From positions 4,154,001 to 4,218,000 of the forward strand of contig NZ_CP042171.1 of the NCBI RefSeq assembly GCF_005938645.2: a stretch of 64,000 nucleotides of DNA, given 5' to 3'. Of this stretch, positions 8,375 through 16,750 are shown piece after piece. A program made the position numbers and the translations under genes. The notes beneath the pieces were generated by a model. It searched no databases and was not told the DNA's origin. It saw only the letters and a program-made list of their open reading frames with translations. This DNA is from Pedobacter sp. KBS0701 (GTDB lineage: Bacteria > Bacteroidota > Bacteroidia > Sphingobacteriales > Sphingobacteriaceae). How positions within the stretch are numbered: the stretch's first letter is position 1; each line of letters begins with the position of its first letter.

Positions 8375-9256
8375 ATGATACAATTACTTGCCCCCACCCA
8401 TTGGAAAGATTATGAACTGATTGATTGCGGGGATTTTGAAAAATTAGAACGTTTTGGAAGTGTAACCCTTATCCGTCCTGAACCTCAGGCGGTATGGAAA
8501 AAAACATACTCAGAACAGGATTGGAAAAAAACGGCCAACATCATATTCAGGGGCCGTTCGGCAACTTCTGGCGAATGGGTAAAAAAAAATCAATCTATTC
8601 CTGATCGCTGGCATGTAGAATATAAAAATGATGAAGTGGCCATTAAACTCCGCTTAGGTTTAACTTCTTTTAAACACGTAGGCGTATTTCCTGAGCAGGC
8701 TGTAAACTGGGATTGTATCTCCTCTTCTATCAAAAAATTTAAAACACCGCAACCAAAGGTTTTAAACCTATTTGCCTATACCGGAGCAGCCTCATTAATC
8801 GCCAATGCAGCTGGCGCAGAAACTACTCACGTTGATTCGATTAAACAAGTAGTTACCTGGGCAAATGAAAATCAGGAACTTTCGGGGTTGAAAGATACCC
8901 GTTGGATGGTGGAAGATGCCTTAAAATTTGTAAAAAAAGAATTAAAAAGAGGCAAAAAATACAATGGTATTATTCTAGATCCACCGGCTTATGGCCATGG
9001 TCCTAATGGAGAAAAATGGAAACTCGAAGATCATATCCAGGAAATGATGCAGGATGTAGTACAATTATTAGATGAAAAAGAACATTTCCTTATATTAAAT
9101 ACCTACTCGCTTGGTTTTTCATCAGTAATTGTTGAAAATTTAATCCGTACTTCTTTTCCTGCGGTTAAAAATCTCGAAACGGGAGAACTTTATTTACAGG
9201 CTACCTCAGGCATTAAATTGCCATTGGGCGTTTTCGGTAAATTCTGTAATGTGTAA
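8375..9256 (+). CDS. Class I SAM-dependent methyltransferase, RlmI-like
   Basis: The 293-residue protein has an N-terminal beta-rich part (1-90) and a Rossmann methyltransferase core. Motif I is VLNLFAYTGAASLIANAAGA, the acidic SAM-ribose residue follows in THVDSIKQVV, and motif IV is ILDPPAYGHG. This arrangement resembles the RlmI/RlmK class of rRNA cytosine-C5 methyltransferases, but it lacks the PUA domain seen in RlmI. The substrate is therefore uncertain; rRNA or protein are both possible. Confidence 0.82.
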   Translation: MIQLLAPTHWKDYELIDCGDFEKLERFGSVTLIRPEPQAVWKKTYSEQDWKKTANIIFRGRSATSGEWVKKNQSIPDRWHVEYKNDEVAIKLRLGLTSFKHVGVFPEQAVNWDCISSSIKKFKTPQPKVLNLFAYTGAASLIANAAGAETTHVDSIKQVVTWANENQELSGLKDTRWMVEDALKFVKKELKRGKKYNGIILDPPAYGHGPNGEKWKLEDHIQEMMQDVVQLLDEKEHFLILNTYSLGFSSVIVENLIRTSFPAVKNLETGELYLQATSGIKLPLGVFGKFCNV

Positions 9257-9345
9257 ATGTTGATTACTTTATTTTAAACTATCAGATTTCCGCCCTACTT
9301 TCATCGGTCCGGAAAAAGACTAAATTTTAATTATCTAATATATCT

Positions 9346-10395
9346 ATGAAATTCCCTCAATTAGCAGGCACCCTAATACTTGGTTTTGCCGCAATCAGTT
9401 TATTCGCCAACTGTAATTCAGACGGTAAAGGCGGAAACAGCATTGGTAAAATCTTCTCATCTGATACCTCGAAAAAGAAAACCGACTCAACTGTGAACGT
9501 GATGAAACCGGTTGATCCAAAGCTTTACGATTCGTTGGTAAAAAAACTGGCAAACGGAGATACTACCGGGAAATGGCCGGTTAAAAAACAGCCGTATCCA
9601 TTAGCAGGAGCTATTTTACCTTTTAAACGTATTGTTGTTTATTATGGAAACCTGCATTCGAAAAAAATGGGCGCACTCGGTGAATATGCACCTAAAGAAA
9701 TGTGGCAACGCTTAAATGCTGAGGTTAAACATTGGGAAAAGGCTGATCCTACTACCCCTGTACAACCAGGATTACACTATATTGCCGCAGTAGCAAGCGG
9801 AACACCAGGAAAAGATGGAAAATACATCAACAGGATGGGCAATAAACAGATAGATTCTGTTTTAAAAATTGCTAAAATGCAACCTAACACAATTGTATTT
9901 TTGGATCTTCAGGTAGCTTTAAGTACCATAAAAGCAGAATTACCGCACATCGAAAAATATCTTGAACTGCCTTATGTACATTTGGGTATCGACCCGGAAT
10001 TTTCAATGAAGGATGGTTCATTACCTGGCAGAAAAATAGGCACTTATGATGCTGCCGATGTAAATTATGTAACTCAATACCTGGCCGATATTGTTAAAAA
10101 ACACAATTTGCCTCCAAAAGTATTTGTATTGCACCGTTTTACTAAGAAAATGGTAACCAATTCAGCTAACATTAAATTACGTCCTGAAGTGCAGGTGGTA
10201 GTGCACATGGACGGGTGGGGCGAACCCGATTTAAAAAAAGGCACCTATCGCCACTTCATACAGGGCGAACCTGTACAGTTTACAGGCTTTAAATTATTTT
10301 ACAAAAATGATTTAAAGAAAGATCCTAAGCGTTTGATGACCCCTGAGGAGCTACTGAAGCTTACTCCAAAACCGATATATATTCAATACCAATAA
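9346..10395 (+). CDS. Predicted lipoprotein of unknown function
   Basis: The 349-residue protein begins with a lipoprotein-like signal peptide ending at Cys23 (SLFANC). A charged Ser/Lys/Asp linker (25-55) follows, then a globular region with alternating hydrophobic strands and helices: RIVVYYGN, LHYIAAVASG, NTIVFLDLQV, PYVHLGIDPEFSM, KVFVLHRFT and VQVVVHMDGWG. The spacing and the strand-end acidic residues suggest a TIM-barrel fold, perhaps glycosidase-like, but I do not recognise a named family and assign no activity. It is a single-gene unit closed by a strong terminator. Confidence 0.7.
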   Translation: MKFPQLAGTLILGFAAISLFANCNSDGKGGNSIGKIFSSDTSKKKTDSTVNVMKPVDPKLYDSLVKKLANGDTTGKWPVKKQPYPLAGAILPFKRIVVYYGNLHSKKMGALGEYAPKEMWQRLNAEVKHWEKADPTTPVQPGLHYIAAVASGTPGKDGKYINRMGNKQIDSVLKIAKMQPNTIVFLDLQVALSTIKAELPHIEKYLELPYVHLGIDPEFSMKDGSLPGRKIGTYDAADVNYVTQYLADIVKKHNLPPKVFVLHRFTKKMVTNSANIKLRPEVQVVVHMDGWGEPDLKKGTYRHFIQGEPVQFTGFKLFYKNDLKKDPKRLMTPEELLKLTPKPIYIQYQ

Positions 10396-10400
10396 AATTG

Positions 10401-10434
10401 AAGCCTGTAATTTACGATTACAGGCTTTTTTGTT
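10401..10434 (+). terminator. Rho-independent terminator
   Basis: An 11-bp perfect stem (AAGCCTGTAAT at 10401-10411 with its complement at 10417-10427) has a 5-nt loop and runs into a T-tract. It starts six bases after the lipoprotein gene's stop. Confidence 0.9.
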
Positions 10435-10603
10435 TTACTGCTATATAGCTACATTTCATTATGTATTTGCCTAAAAGAGTGGTCCAGACACCGCCTGCTT
10501 AAAACTTAAAGGAATAATCAATATGTAACCAATGTTTAATATCAAAAAAATGTCTTTTTTTGATTGATCTAAAAAATTGGTATAGATTTTATATGTGTAG
10601 GAT

Positions 10604-11146
10604 ATGCAAATAGCAACATTTGGCGGAGGCTGTTTTTGGTGTACCGAAGCGGTTTTTCAGACATTGAATGGCGTTAGCCAGGTTACATCAGGCTATATGG
10701 GGGGAGATTTAAAGCATCCTACTTATATGGAAATTTGTAATGGTGATACCGGACATGCAGAAGTAGTTCAAGTCGTATTCGATGAAAGTATTATTTCGTT
10801 TAGTGAACTTCTATTGGTATTTTTTAAAACCCATAACCCAACAACCTTAAATAGGCAAGGTAATGATGTGGGTACACAGTACCGCTCGGTGATTTTTTAT
10901 CAAAATGAAGATCAGCAAAAACAGGCGGAGAAAATAATAGCAGATTTAACACAACAACATATTTTCGAAAAGCCCATAACAACCGAAATTTCTCCCATAG
11001 CCGAATTTTATGAGGCTGAAGACTATCACCAAAACTATTTCAATAACAATCATGGAAAGCCTTATTGTGCCTTTGTAATACAACCAAAACTGAATAAGTT
11101 TGCTATTGATTTTAGAGATAAAATTAAGCCGGAGCTTTTGGAATAA
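10604..11146 (+). CDS. msrA: Peptide-methionine (S)-S-oxide reductase
   Basis: MsrA repairs oxidised methionine in proteins using thioredoxin. The signature GGGCFWCTEAVF holds the catalytic Cys10. Further family blocks are VTSGYMGG, YMEICNGDTGHAEVVQV, THNPTTLNRQGNDVGTQYRS and FYEAEDYHQNYF. The 180-residue length is complete. It ends immediately next to the convergent flavoprotein gene, with zero bases between the two stop codons, so the two transcripts probably overlap at their 3' ends. Confidence 0.95.
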   Translation: MQIATFGGGCFWCTEAVFQTLNGVSQVTSGYMGGDLKHPTYMEICNGDTGHAEVVQVVFDESIISFSELLLVFFKTHNPTTLNRQGNDVGTQYRSVIFYQNEDQQKQAEKIIADLTQQHIFEKPITTEISPIAEFYEAEDYHQNYFNNNHGKPYCAFVIQPKLNKFAIDFRDKIKPELLE

Positions 11147-12235
11147 TTAAATTTCGAAAGTAAGTAAGGCATGCTGACTAGCCGTATGAATATCTCTCCA
11201 AACCCTGTTGATTTCTGACTCCTTTTTGGCTGCTTCTAGACCACAATACGGAAATAAATTAGCTGCCGACTTCCAACAGGTATGAGCCAATTTACGACTG
11301 ATTGAGCTCACCTCTATTATAGTATCCTCAGCAATTTTGCCTTCACTCATTAACTGATTCCAGGATTTATCAAACGTATGATAGAATTTTTTACGAAGAT
11401 TTATTACTTCTTCTTTACAACGGTTAAGTTCACTGTTAAAAAACAAAATTTGTGCTTCGTTATACCTTCCTAAGCCAGAACGGGAGTAAAATGATTGCTC
11501 TACCAGTTTAATAAAATGATTGGTCATTCCTAAACTATTCACCGTTAGCGTAGTTTCTGCAAGCTGTAAAAAAGGATAATCAAAGCCGGAATCGGCCACT
11601 TCAATTTGTTGGTTAATTTTAAAAGCCCGATTTTCTTCAACGTTTAAATCGCAAACTTCAAAAGCATGGCTTCCTGTAGCTATTAAGCCAAAGTAAGACC
11701 AACCAGGCAAAATATTTACTTCCTCTTTTTTAAGAATGAATGACTTAATTTCCGGCACTCCATTTTCATCCAAGATGTCATCGCCATTTTCGTTTTTAAG
11801 TGTACAGTTAGCGGTAAATATAGTAGCATGTAATGCACCACTGGCATAACTCCATTTTCCATTGAGCAGATAACCCCGATGTGTTTTAATGGCCACTCCA
11901 CCAATAGCACCACTTCCTGCAAAACAAACTTCACGGTCAGCAAAAATCTCTGCGGCCAACCCTGGATTTAAAAACCCGGCAAACCAGCCAGCACCGGCAC
12001 AAAGTGTAATGGTCCAACCTAAACTTCCGTCGGCTTCTGCCAATTCTTCTTCCAGTCTTAAAATTTCAGGAAGTTTTTTATTTGGTCCTCCATAAATTTC
12101 AGGCACAAAAAGCTTAAACCAATTTTCCTGATAGGCCAGTTCTAAAATTTCGGGATGAAGTTTACCCATTTTTTCAGAAAGTGCGGCATAAGCTTTTACT
12201 TTCTCCTGCCAGGTAGTTGCCAATATTTCACTCAT
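11147..12235 (-). CDS. Acyl-CoA dehydrogenase-like flavoprotein (possible group D monooxygenase)
   Basis: This 362-residue protein has the acyl-CoA dehydrogenase fold. An N-terminal helical domain ends in LFVPEIYGG, a middle beta domain holds GKWSYASGA, and the C-terminal helical bundle ends in EINRVWRDIHTASQHALL. That ending is typical of the flavin-dependent monooxygenases (HpaB/DszC-like) as well as true dehydrogenases. The start is ATG 12235; a longer frame would run into the transporter gene. It lies 22 bp downstream of a PnuC-family gene and probably shares its TPP riboswitch, which hints at a role in thiamine or pyrimidine/thiazole salvage. The reaction is unknown. Confidence 0.75.
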   Translation of the reverse strand: MSEILATTWQEKVKAYAALSEKMGKLHPEILELAYQENWFKLFVPEIYGGPNKKLPEILRLEEELAEADGSLGWTITLCAGAGWFAGFLNPGLAAEIFADREVCFAGSGAIGGVAIKTHRGYLLNGKWSYASGALHATIFTANCTLKNENGDDILDENGVPEIKSFILKKEEVNILPGWSYFGLIATGSHAFEVCDLNVEENRAFKINQQIEVADSGFDYPFLQLAETTLTVNSLGMTNHFIKLVEQSFYSRSGLGRYNEAQILFFNSELNRCKEEVINLRKKFYHTFDKSWNQLMSEGKIAEDTIIEVSSISRKLAHTCWKSAANLFPYCGLEAAKKESEINRVWRDIHTASQHALLTFEI

Positions 12236-12257
12236 GATTTTTTTGTGTAGTATGTAA

Positions 12258-12917
12258 TTAAGCCAACTTGAGTTTACTTTTGTTAATGGTTTTCTTCCAG
12301 TCAAAAAATCCAAATATAGCTACGGTGAACAAAAACGTAGTTAAACAGGCCATGAGTGGGAGCTTTTTATGAAACAGTAATGGAATGGCAACAATATTCG
12401 AAATATTCAGGAATATCCAGTTTTCTATTCTGCGTTTGGCTAACAGCCACATACCTGCCCATGCAAATGCAGAAACAAAGGCATCTGCGATTGGAACATC
12501 CGATTTGGTAAAGAAAATATCTATTTTAGCAATTACAAAATGTTCAGGCAAATTGATTAGAGCGGTGTAGAAAATTCCGAATCCTATCACAGAAATTAAA
12601 ACAGCTATAAGTAATTCTTTTCTTGTTGACCATAGAACTTCCTTATGGTGATGATTTTCCTGATTTTTCCAAATTAGCCAACCATACACGCTCATTACCA
12701 AATAATAAACATTCAGTACAATTTCTGCATATAAATTCGCTTTATATAGTAAGCTCATCACCAATAAAATAGAAATGATCCCAGTTGGATATAGCCAGAT
12801 ATTATTCCTCTTCGCCAGTAAAACTTCAGATACGCCGAAACCTACAGCCAGCCATTCGATTAATGAGGTGTGTAAAATTTGCTCCTGAAAAAGCTTAAAC
12901 CAATCTTGAAAATTCAT
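12258..12917 (-). CDS. pnuT: PnuC-family transporter, probable thiamine transporter PnuT
   Basis: The 219-residue protein has about seven hydrophobic segments and the PnuC hallmark regions IEWLAVGFGVSEVLLAKRNN, YYLVMSVYGWLIWKN and FVSAFAWAGMWLLAKRRIENW. PnuC proteins move vitamins by facilitated diffusion: nicotinamide riboside (PnuC), thiamine (PnuT) or riboflavin (PnuX). A TPP riboswitch in its leader points to thiamine; this assignment is by context, not by binding residues. It forms an operon with the flavoprotein gene downstream. No TonB receptor or thiamine pyrophosphokinase gene, the frequent Bacteroidota partners, is next to it. Confidence 0.85.
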   Translation of the reverse strand: MNFQDWFKLFQEQILHTSLIEWLAVGFGVSEVLLAKRNNIWLYPTGIISILLVMSLLYKANLYAEIVLNVYYLVMSVYGWLIWKNQENHHHKEVLWSTRKELLIAVLISVIGFGIFYTALINLPEHFVIAKIDIFFTKSDVPIADAFVSAFAWAGMWLLAKRRIENWIFLNISNIVAIPLLFHKKLPLMACLTTFLFTVAIFGFFDWKKTINKSKLKLA

Positions 12918-12999
12918 TTACAATAATTTGCTTTGCAGCCGGTAAAAAAACAATTAGCTACTATTTTCAGGGCGAAACAGTTTTGTAAATTTTAACCTC

Positions 13000-13170
13000 T
13001 TCCTACGACGGCATTACCCGCATCAGGTTCATTTAAGGTTGAGGGATGGAGGGTTGTAAGGTAAAGGGGAAAACCCTCTGCCTTCTACCTATCTACCTTT
13101 CACCTCAAAATGGGTATAATCTCAGCAAGTTGGAAGCAAAAGAAATTGCAATACCAAAAAGCACCCCTTT
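13000..13170 (-). promoter_or_regulatory. TPP (thiamine pyrophosphate) riboswitch
   Basis: On the minus strand the aptamer's conserved blocks appear in order: AGGGGTGC near 13167, GCTGAGATTATACCC at 13112-13126, GAACCTGATGCGGGTAAT around 13013-13031, then GCCGTCGTAGGAA. About 81 nt sit between the ACCC and GAACC blocks, forming an extra hairpin (TTGAGG pairs with CCTCAA, and GAGGGTT with AACCCTC), so arm P3 is extended. The P2 arm also has an insert. The riboswitch lies 80-250 nt upstream of the transporter's ATG. When TPP is bound it should turn expression off. Confidence 0.93.
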
Positions 13171-13221
13171 GAGCAAGGCAAATATAGGTTTAAAAATGAA
13201 ATGTTTTGATTGAAATGTGAA

Positions 13222-13266
13222 GAGTTGTCAACTCTCTTGCCGCCAGGCCATTAGAGTTGACAACTC
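13222..13266. repeat. Hairpin made of two 13-bp palindromes, downstream of parC
   Basis: GAGTTGTCAACTC and GAGTTGACAACTC are each palindromic around one central base and are perfectly complementary to each other across an 18-bp gap. They start 11 bp past the parC stop, and could fold as one long hairpin or two small ones. The element may act as a terminator or RNA end-protector for parC, but no T-tract follows on the minus strand. Confidence 0.7.
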
Positions 13267-13276
13267 TCAAGTCTAT

Positions 13277-16189
13277 TTAAAACAAGCCCAACTGTCCTTT
13301 ATCGTCAATATCGATGTCATCCGGATTGGTGATTTCGAAATCTATCTTCTTAGCAGGTTTTTCTTCTACCCCGGGTTTCTCTTCGGTTTTAATTTCTTCC
13401 TTTTTAACAGGTTCGGCTGTTGGCTTTGGTTTTTCTACCACTGGCTTTTCTATCGCAGCAGGTTTTTCTTTTACCTCCGGTTGATCAGCTTTAACTACAG
13501 GTGTTTCGGTACGTTCGAATTTTGGCTTTGGCTGTACAACAACAGCTTCATCAATAACTGTAGTATCGGTCGCTTCAATATTGGTTGATTCAATATCGAT
13601 TGTCGTTTCTTCATTACTAACCGCCTCATTAATAGTTATCCCATCATCCTCATTTTCATCAACATTGGTTTCTTCATCTTCTTCAACAATTACTTCAGGC
13701 TCTTCTAATACTACTTTCTGTACATCATGTGGTGATAATCGATTGCCATTTGCTTTTAACCCTTTAACATCAATCAATTCAGCTAAGATTAAATCCAATG
13801 TTTCCGGAATTTGGGTTTTACCTTTTAAAACATCAACAATAATTTTCGCAGCCGGATTTGAAGTAAGGTACAGCAACTTCGATTTCTGCTCCTCACTAAT
13901 GAAAATTGTTTTCCTCCCGTTAGCCTGCAGTTCGAATGCAAAACGTTTGATAAAATAGTTCTGCGCTTTGCCTTCAAAATGAACAGCGGCAAAAATCTGT
14001 TCAGGATCAAACTTCTGAATCAAGATTAATCCGTCATCAAAGTGATTGCTCAGTTCGAAAGAACTTAACTCGTAATAACCATCTCTATGTACCTGTAAAA
14101 TGCGGTCATCGCCATCAAATTCACCCAGGTATTTTCCGCGACCATCAACATTTAAGCGCTTTAATAAATCATCGTACCAGATTTTAAGTCCTGATAAGGT
14201 AGAAACGCCTTTGCTCTTCAGAACGATTTTTTTAACCGGATATTTTGAAATGATATTTCCCTGAGATCCGCGCCCTTTTATAGCCACCTCTGCAAAATCC
14301 TGATCGAACTGAAGTTTACGCAATTTAGAATGCGGTTTCAAGCCAACGTTCACTACTTCAGCTTCACCATTCGGGTTCGCGGTAAAATATAATACCTTGG
14401 ATCCTTTTGATCCTTTCGTTAAGTCGTATTCCTTATCACGTGTTACCCCAACTACGGCAAACCTTTTAATATATGATGTACCACTTGCACCATCTTTATA
14501 AATCATGTTGTAAATGGTACGCTCATCATTTTTCTTAAATACCTGTGCGTGTATAATATTTTTACCTACAAAGGTTTTATCAGCAACCTTAGTAATGATA
14601 CATTTACCATCTTCGCGAAAAACAATTACCTCATCTATATCCGAACAATCGGCAACATGGATATCTTTCTTTAACCCCGTCCCGATAAAACCATCTTCCT
14701 TATTCATATAAAGCTTCACATTGGCTAGTGCCACTTTAGATGCTTCTACCCTATCGAACAAACGGATTTCGGTTTTACGTTCTCTACCTTTACCGTATTT
14801 ATCTTTCAGTTTCTGATACCAGGCAATGGCGTAATCGGTAAGGTGTTTTAAGTGGTTTTTAACTACTTTAATCTCATCTTCCAGGTTTTTCATCTGCTCA
14901 TCGGCCTTTTTCACATCAAAACGGGTGATGCTACTCATTGGCTTATCAATCAGCTTTTTAAAATCCTCAGGTAATATTTCGCGGTAAAGTGATGGTTTAA
15001 ACGGATCGAATAAAATGTGTAATACCTCAACTACGGTTTCAAAATTGGATGAGTTTTCATATTCAGGATTTTTGTACATCCCCTCCTGAATAAATATTTT
15101 AAGTAACGAACTAAAGAAAATTTTCTCCTGCAACTCGTGCAAGCGGATCTCGAGTTCCCTTTTTAATAAATTTTTAGTGTGTTTGGTATTTTCGATCAGG
15201 ATATCGTTCACACTCAAAAAGAGTGGCTTATCACCCTGAATAATGCAGGTATTTGGTGAAATCGAAACCTCACAGGCCGTAAAGGCATACAATGCATCAA
15301 TGGTAACATCAGGCGAAATACCTGGTGCCAGGTGCACTACAATTTCTACACTGGCTGCCGTGTTATCCTCAATCTTTTTAATCTTGATTTTACCTTTATC
15401 ATTGGCAGATAAAATACTATCGATAACAGAACCCGTTGTGGTACTGAACGGAACCTCGGTAATCACCAAAGTCTTTTTATCCTTTTCAGTTATTTTTGCA
15501 CGCACGCGGATTTTTCCGCCACGCTGTCCCTCATTATAATTCGAGAAATCGGCCATCCCGCCTGTAAAAAAATCGGGTAATATATTTGGGCGCACACCTT
15601 TCAGTGCCTCTATTGAGGCATCCAGTAATTCAATAAAATTGTGCGGCATTACTTTGGTGGCTAAACCCACGGCAATACCTTCAGCCCCCTGCGCCAGTAA
15701 TAACGGAAATTTAACAGGCAAAGTAATCGGTTCGTTGTTACGCCCATCATAACTCAACTGCCACTCAGTGGTATCAGGATTGAATACCACTTCATTGGCA
15801 AATTTTGATAAACGTGCCTCAATATAACGTGGTGCCGCAGCGCTATCGCCCGTAACCGGATCGCCCCAGTTACCCTGCATATCAATCAATAAATCTTTTT
15901 GACCGATCTGTACCATCGCATCGCCGATTGAGGCATCACCATGCGGATGGTATTTCATCGTGTTACCGATTACGTTAGCAGCTTTGTTGAAACGCCCATC
16001 ATCCATCTCTTTTAAAGAGTGCATAATGCGTCGTTGAACGGGTTTCAATCCATCGTTGATGTGTGGAACTGCCCTATCCAGAATTACATAAGACGCATAA
16101 TCGAGAAACCAGTTTTCGTATAAACCATTGATTGGGGTTATGGTATGTTTGTGCTCTTCGTTTACGTTTTGATCTAATTCTTCACTCAT
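13277..16189 (-). CDS. parC: DNA topoisomerase IV subunit A
   Basis: ParC breaks and rejoins DNA to unlink replicated chromosomes. The catalytic tyrosine is Tyr122 in APRYIEARLS, preceded by the helix motif KYHPHGDASIGDAM (79-92). The chain of 970 residues covers the breakage domain, the coiled coil and a beta-pinwheel C-terminal domain. A long acidic, then Pro/Lys/Glu-rich tail (about 825-955) follows and the protein ends in GQLGLF. That terminal pentapeptide fits the QL(S/D)LF sliding-clamp-binding consensus. parE is about 12.5 kb away, not adjacent. The 970-residue length is greater than proteobacterial ParC because of the tail. Confidence 0.93.
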   Translation of the reverse strand: MSEELDQNVNEEHKHTITPINGLYENWFLDYASYVILDRAVPHINDGLKPVQRRIMHSLKEMDDGRFNKAANVIGNTMKYHPHGDASIGDAMVQIGQKDLLIDMQGNWGDPVTGDSAAAPRYIEARLSKFANEVVFNPDTTEWQLSYDGRNNEPITLPVKFPLLLAQGAEGIAVGLATKVMPHNFIELLDASIEALKGVRPNILPDFFTGGMADFSNYNEGQRGGKIRVRAKITEKDKKTLVITEVPFSTTTGSVIDSILSANDKGKIKIKKIEDNTAASVEIVVHLAPGISPDVTIDALYAFTACEVSISPNTCIIQGDKPLFLSVNDILIENTKHTKNLLKRELEIRLHELQEKIFFSSLLKIFIQEGMYKNPEYENSSNFETVVEVLHILFDPFKPSLYREILPEDFKKLIDKPMSSITRFDVKKADEQMKNLEDEIKVVKNHLKHLTDYAIAWYQKLKDKYGKGRERKTEIRLFDRVEASKVALANVKLYMNKEDGFIGTGLKKDIHVADCSDIDEVIVFREDGKCIITKVADKTFVGKNIIHAQVFKKNDERTIYNMIYKDGASGTSYIKRFAVVGVTRDKEYDLTKGSKGSKVLYFTANPNGEAEVVNVGLKPHSKLRKLQFDQDFAEVAIKGRGSQGNIISKYPVKKIVLKSKGVSTLSGLKIWYDDLLKRLNVDGRGKYLGEFDGDDRILQVHRDGYYELSSFELSNHFDDGLILIQKFDPEQIFAAVHFEGKAQNYFIKRFAFELQANGRKTIFISEEQKSKLLYLTSNPAAKIIVDVLKGKTQIPETLDLILAELIDVKGLKANGNRLSPHDVQKVVLEEPEVIVEEDEETNVDENEDDGITINEAVSNEETTIDIESTNIEATDTTVIDEAVVVQPKPKFERTETPVVKADQPEVKEKPAAIEKPVVEKPKPTAEPVKKEEIKTEEKPGVEEKPAKKIDFEITNPDDIDIDDKGQLGLF

Positions 16190-16750
16190 TTATTTACAAA
16201 AATTGGCAGCCGTAAATATAATAAAAATGATTACACCGAGTGAAGAGAGGTTATTCACATTTTGCGATGTGAAAAGTCATCATCTGAACTAAAACGAAGT
16301 GGAACGGAGAGATCTATCTAGATAGATTTCTCGACTGCGTTGCACTCCGCTCGAAATGACGATCGCTTGGTACCCATCTCTAGAAAATAATATTATCCTA
16401 TTGGCTGGTGTCTCACCTGCCGAAATCTAAATTTGTTTGTGTTGATTCGGAAAGCAGGGTTCCGTAAGTTTTATTAAGTGTTTCCTCCGGCTTTCAGATG
16501 CGATCTTTTTGATGCTCCAGCTCAACCCAGGGTAGCAAAAAGTATCTCCACTGCAATCCGGTTTAGAAAAATAGTTTGTGGTCCTATTTAGGGTTACAGG
16601 GTGCATAAAACCACACCTAGACGCTATTTGAAAAGTAAAAATAAAAAAACAATTATAGGGTCAGCCGAACTTATATCCCCTTATGCCTGATATGGTAAAA
16701 AGAGGCAGGAAAAAGATCCTTCACTGCGTTCAGGATGACAAATCATTTGG
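16190..16750. other. Gene-free stretch with interspersed repeats
   Basis: I see no gene in these 561 bases. They hold a GTCAT...ATGAC element (16276-16360), a second repeat type at about 16510-16570 containing AGCAAAAAGTATCTCC (a related copy containing CAAAAAGTATTTCC is near 32450), and a partial element near 16713-16740 (gatccttcactgcgttcagg). The rest is AT-rich with no clear signal. Confidence 0.5.
16276..16360. repeat. GTCAT...ATGAC interspersed palindromic repeat
   Basis: An 85-bp element begins GTCATC, contains ggaacggagagatctatcta and a mirrored agatttctcgactgcgttgc, and ends CTCGAAATGAC. Its two halves are imperfect inverted copies. Related copies occur at 18514, 28534, 41601 and 50463, all between genes. 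Confidence 0.8.

Noticed and set aside
13217..13588. A 123-codon plus-strand frame opposite the 3' end of parC.
   Set aside because: It is antisense to the biased Glu/Lys/Pro-rich tail of ParC, which gives a Phe/Trp-rich low-complexity product; parC is clearly the real gene.
15243..15539. A 98-codon plus-strand frame inside parC.
   Set aside because: It is a shadow of conserved ParC coding sequence; similar shadows within leuS, tamB, tamL and susC were left out for the same reason.
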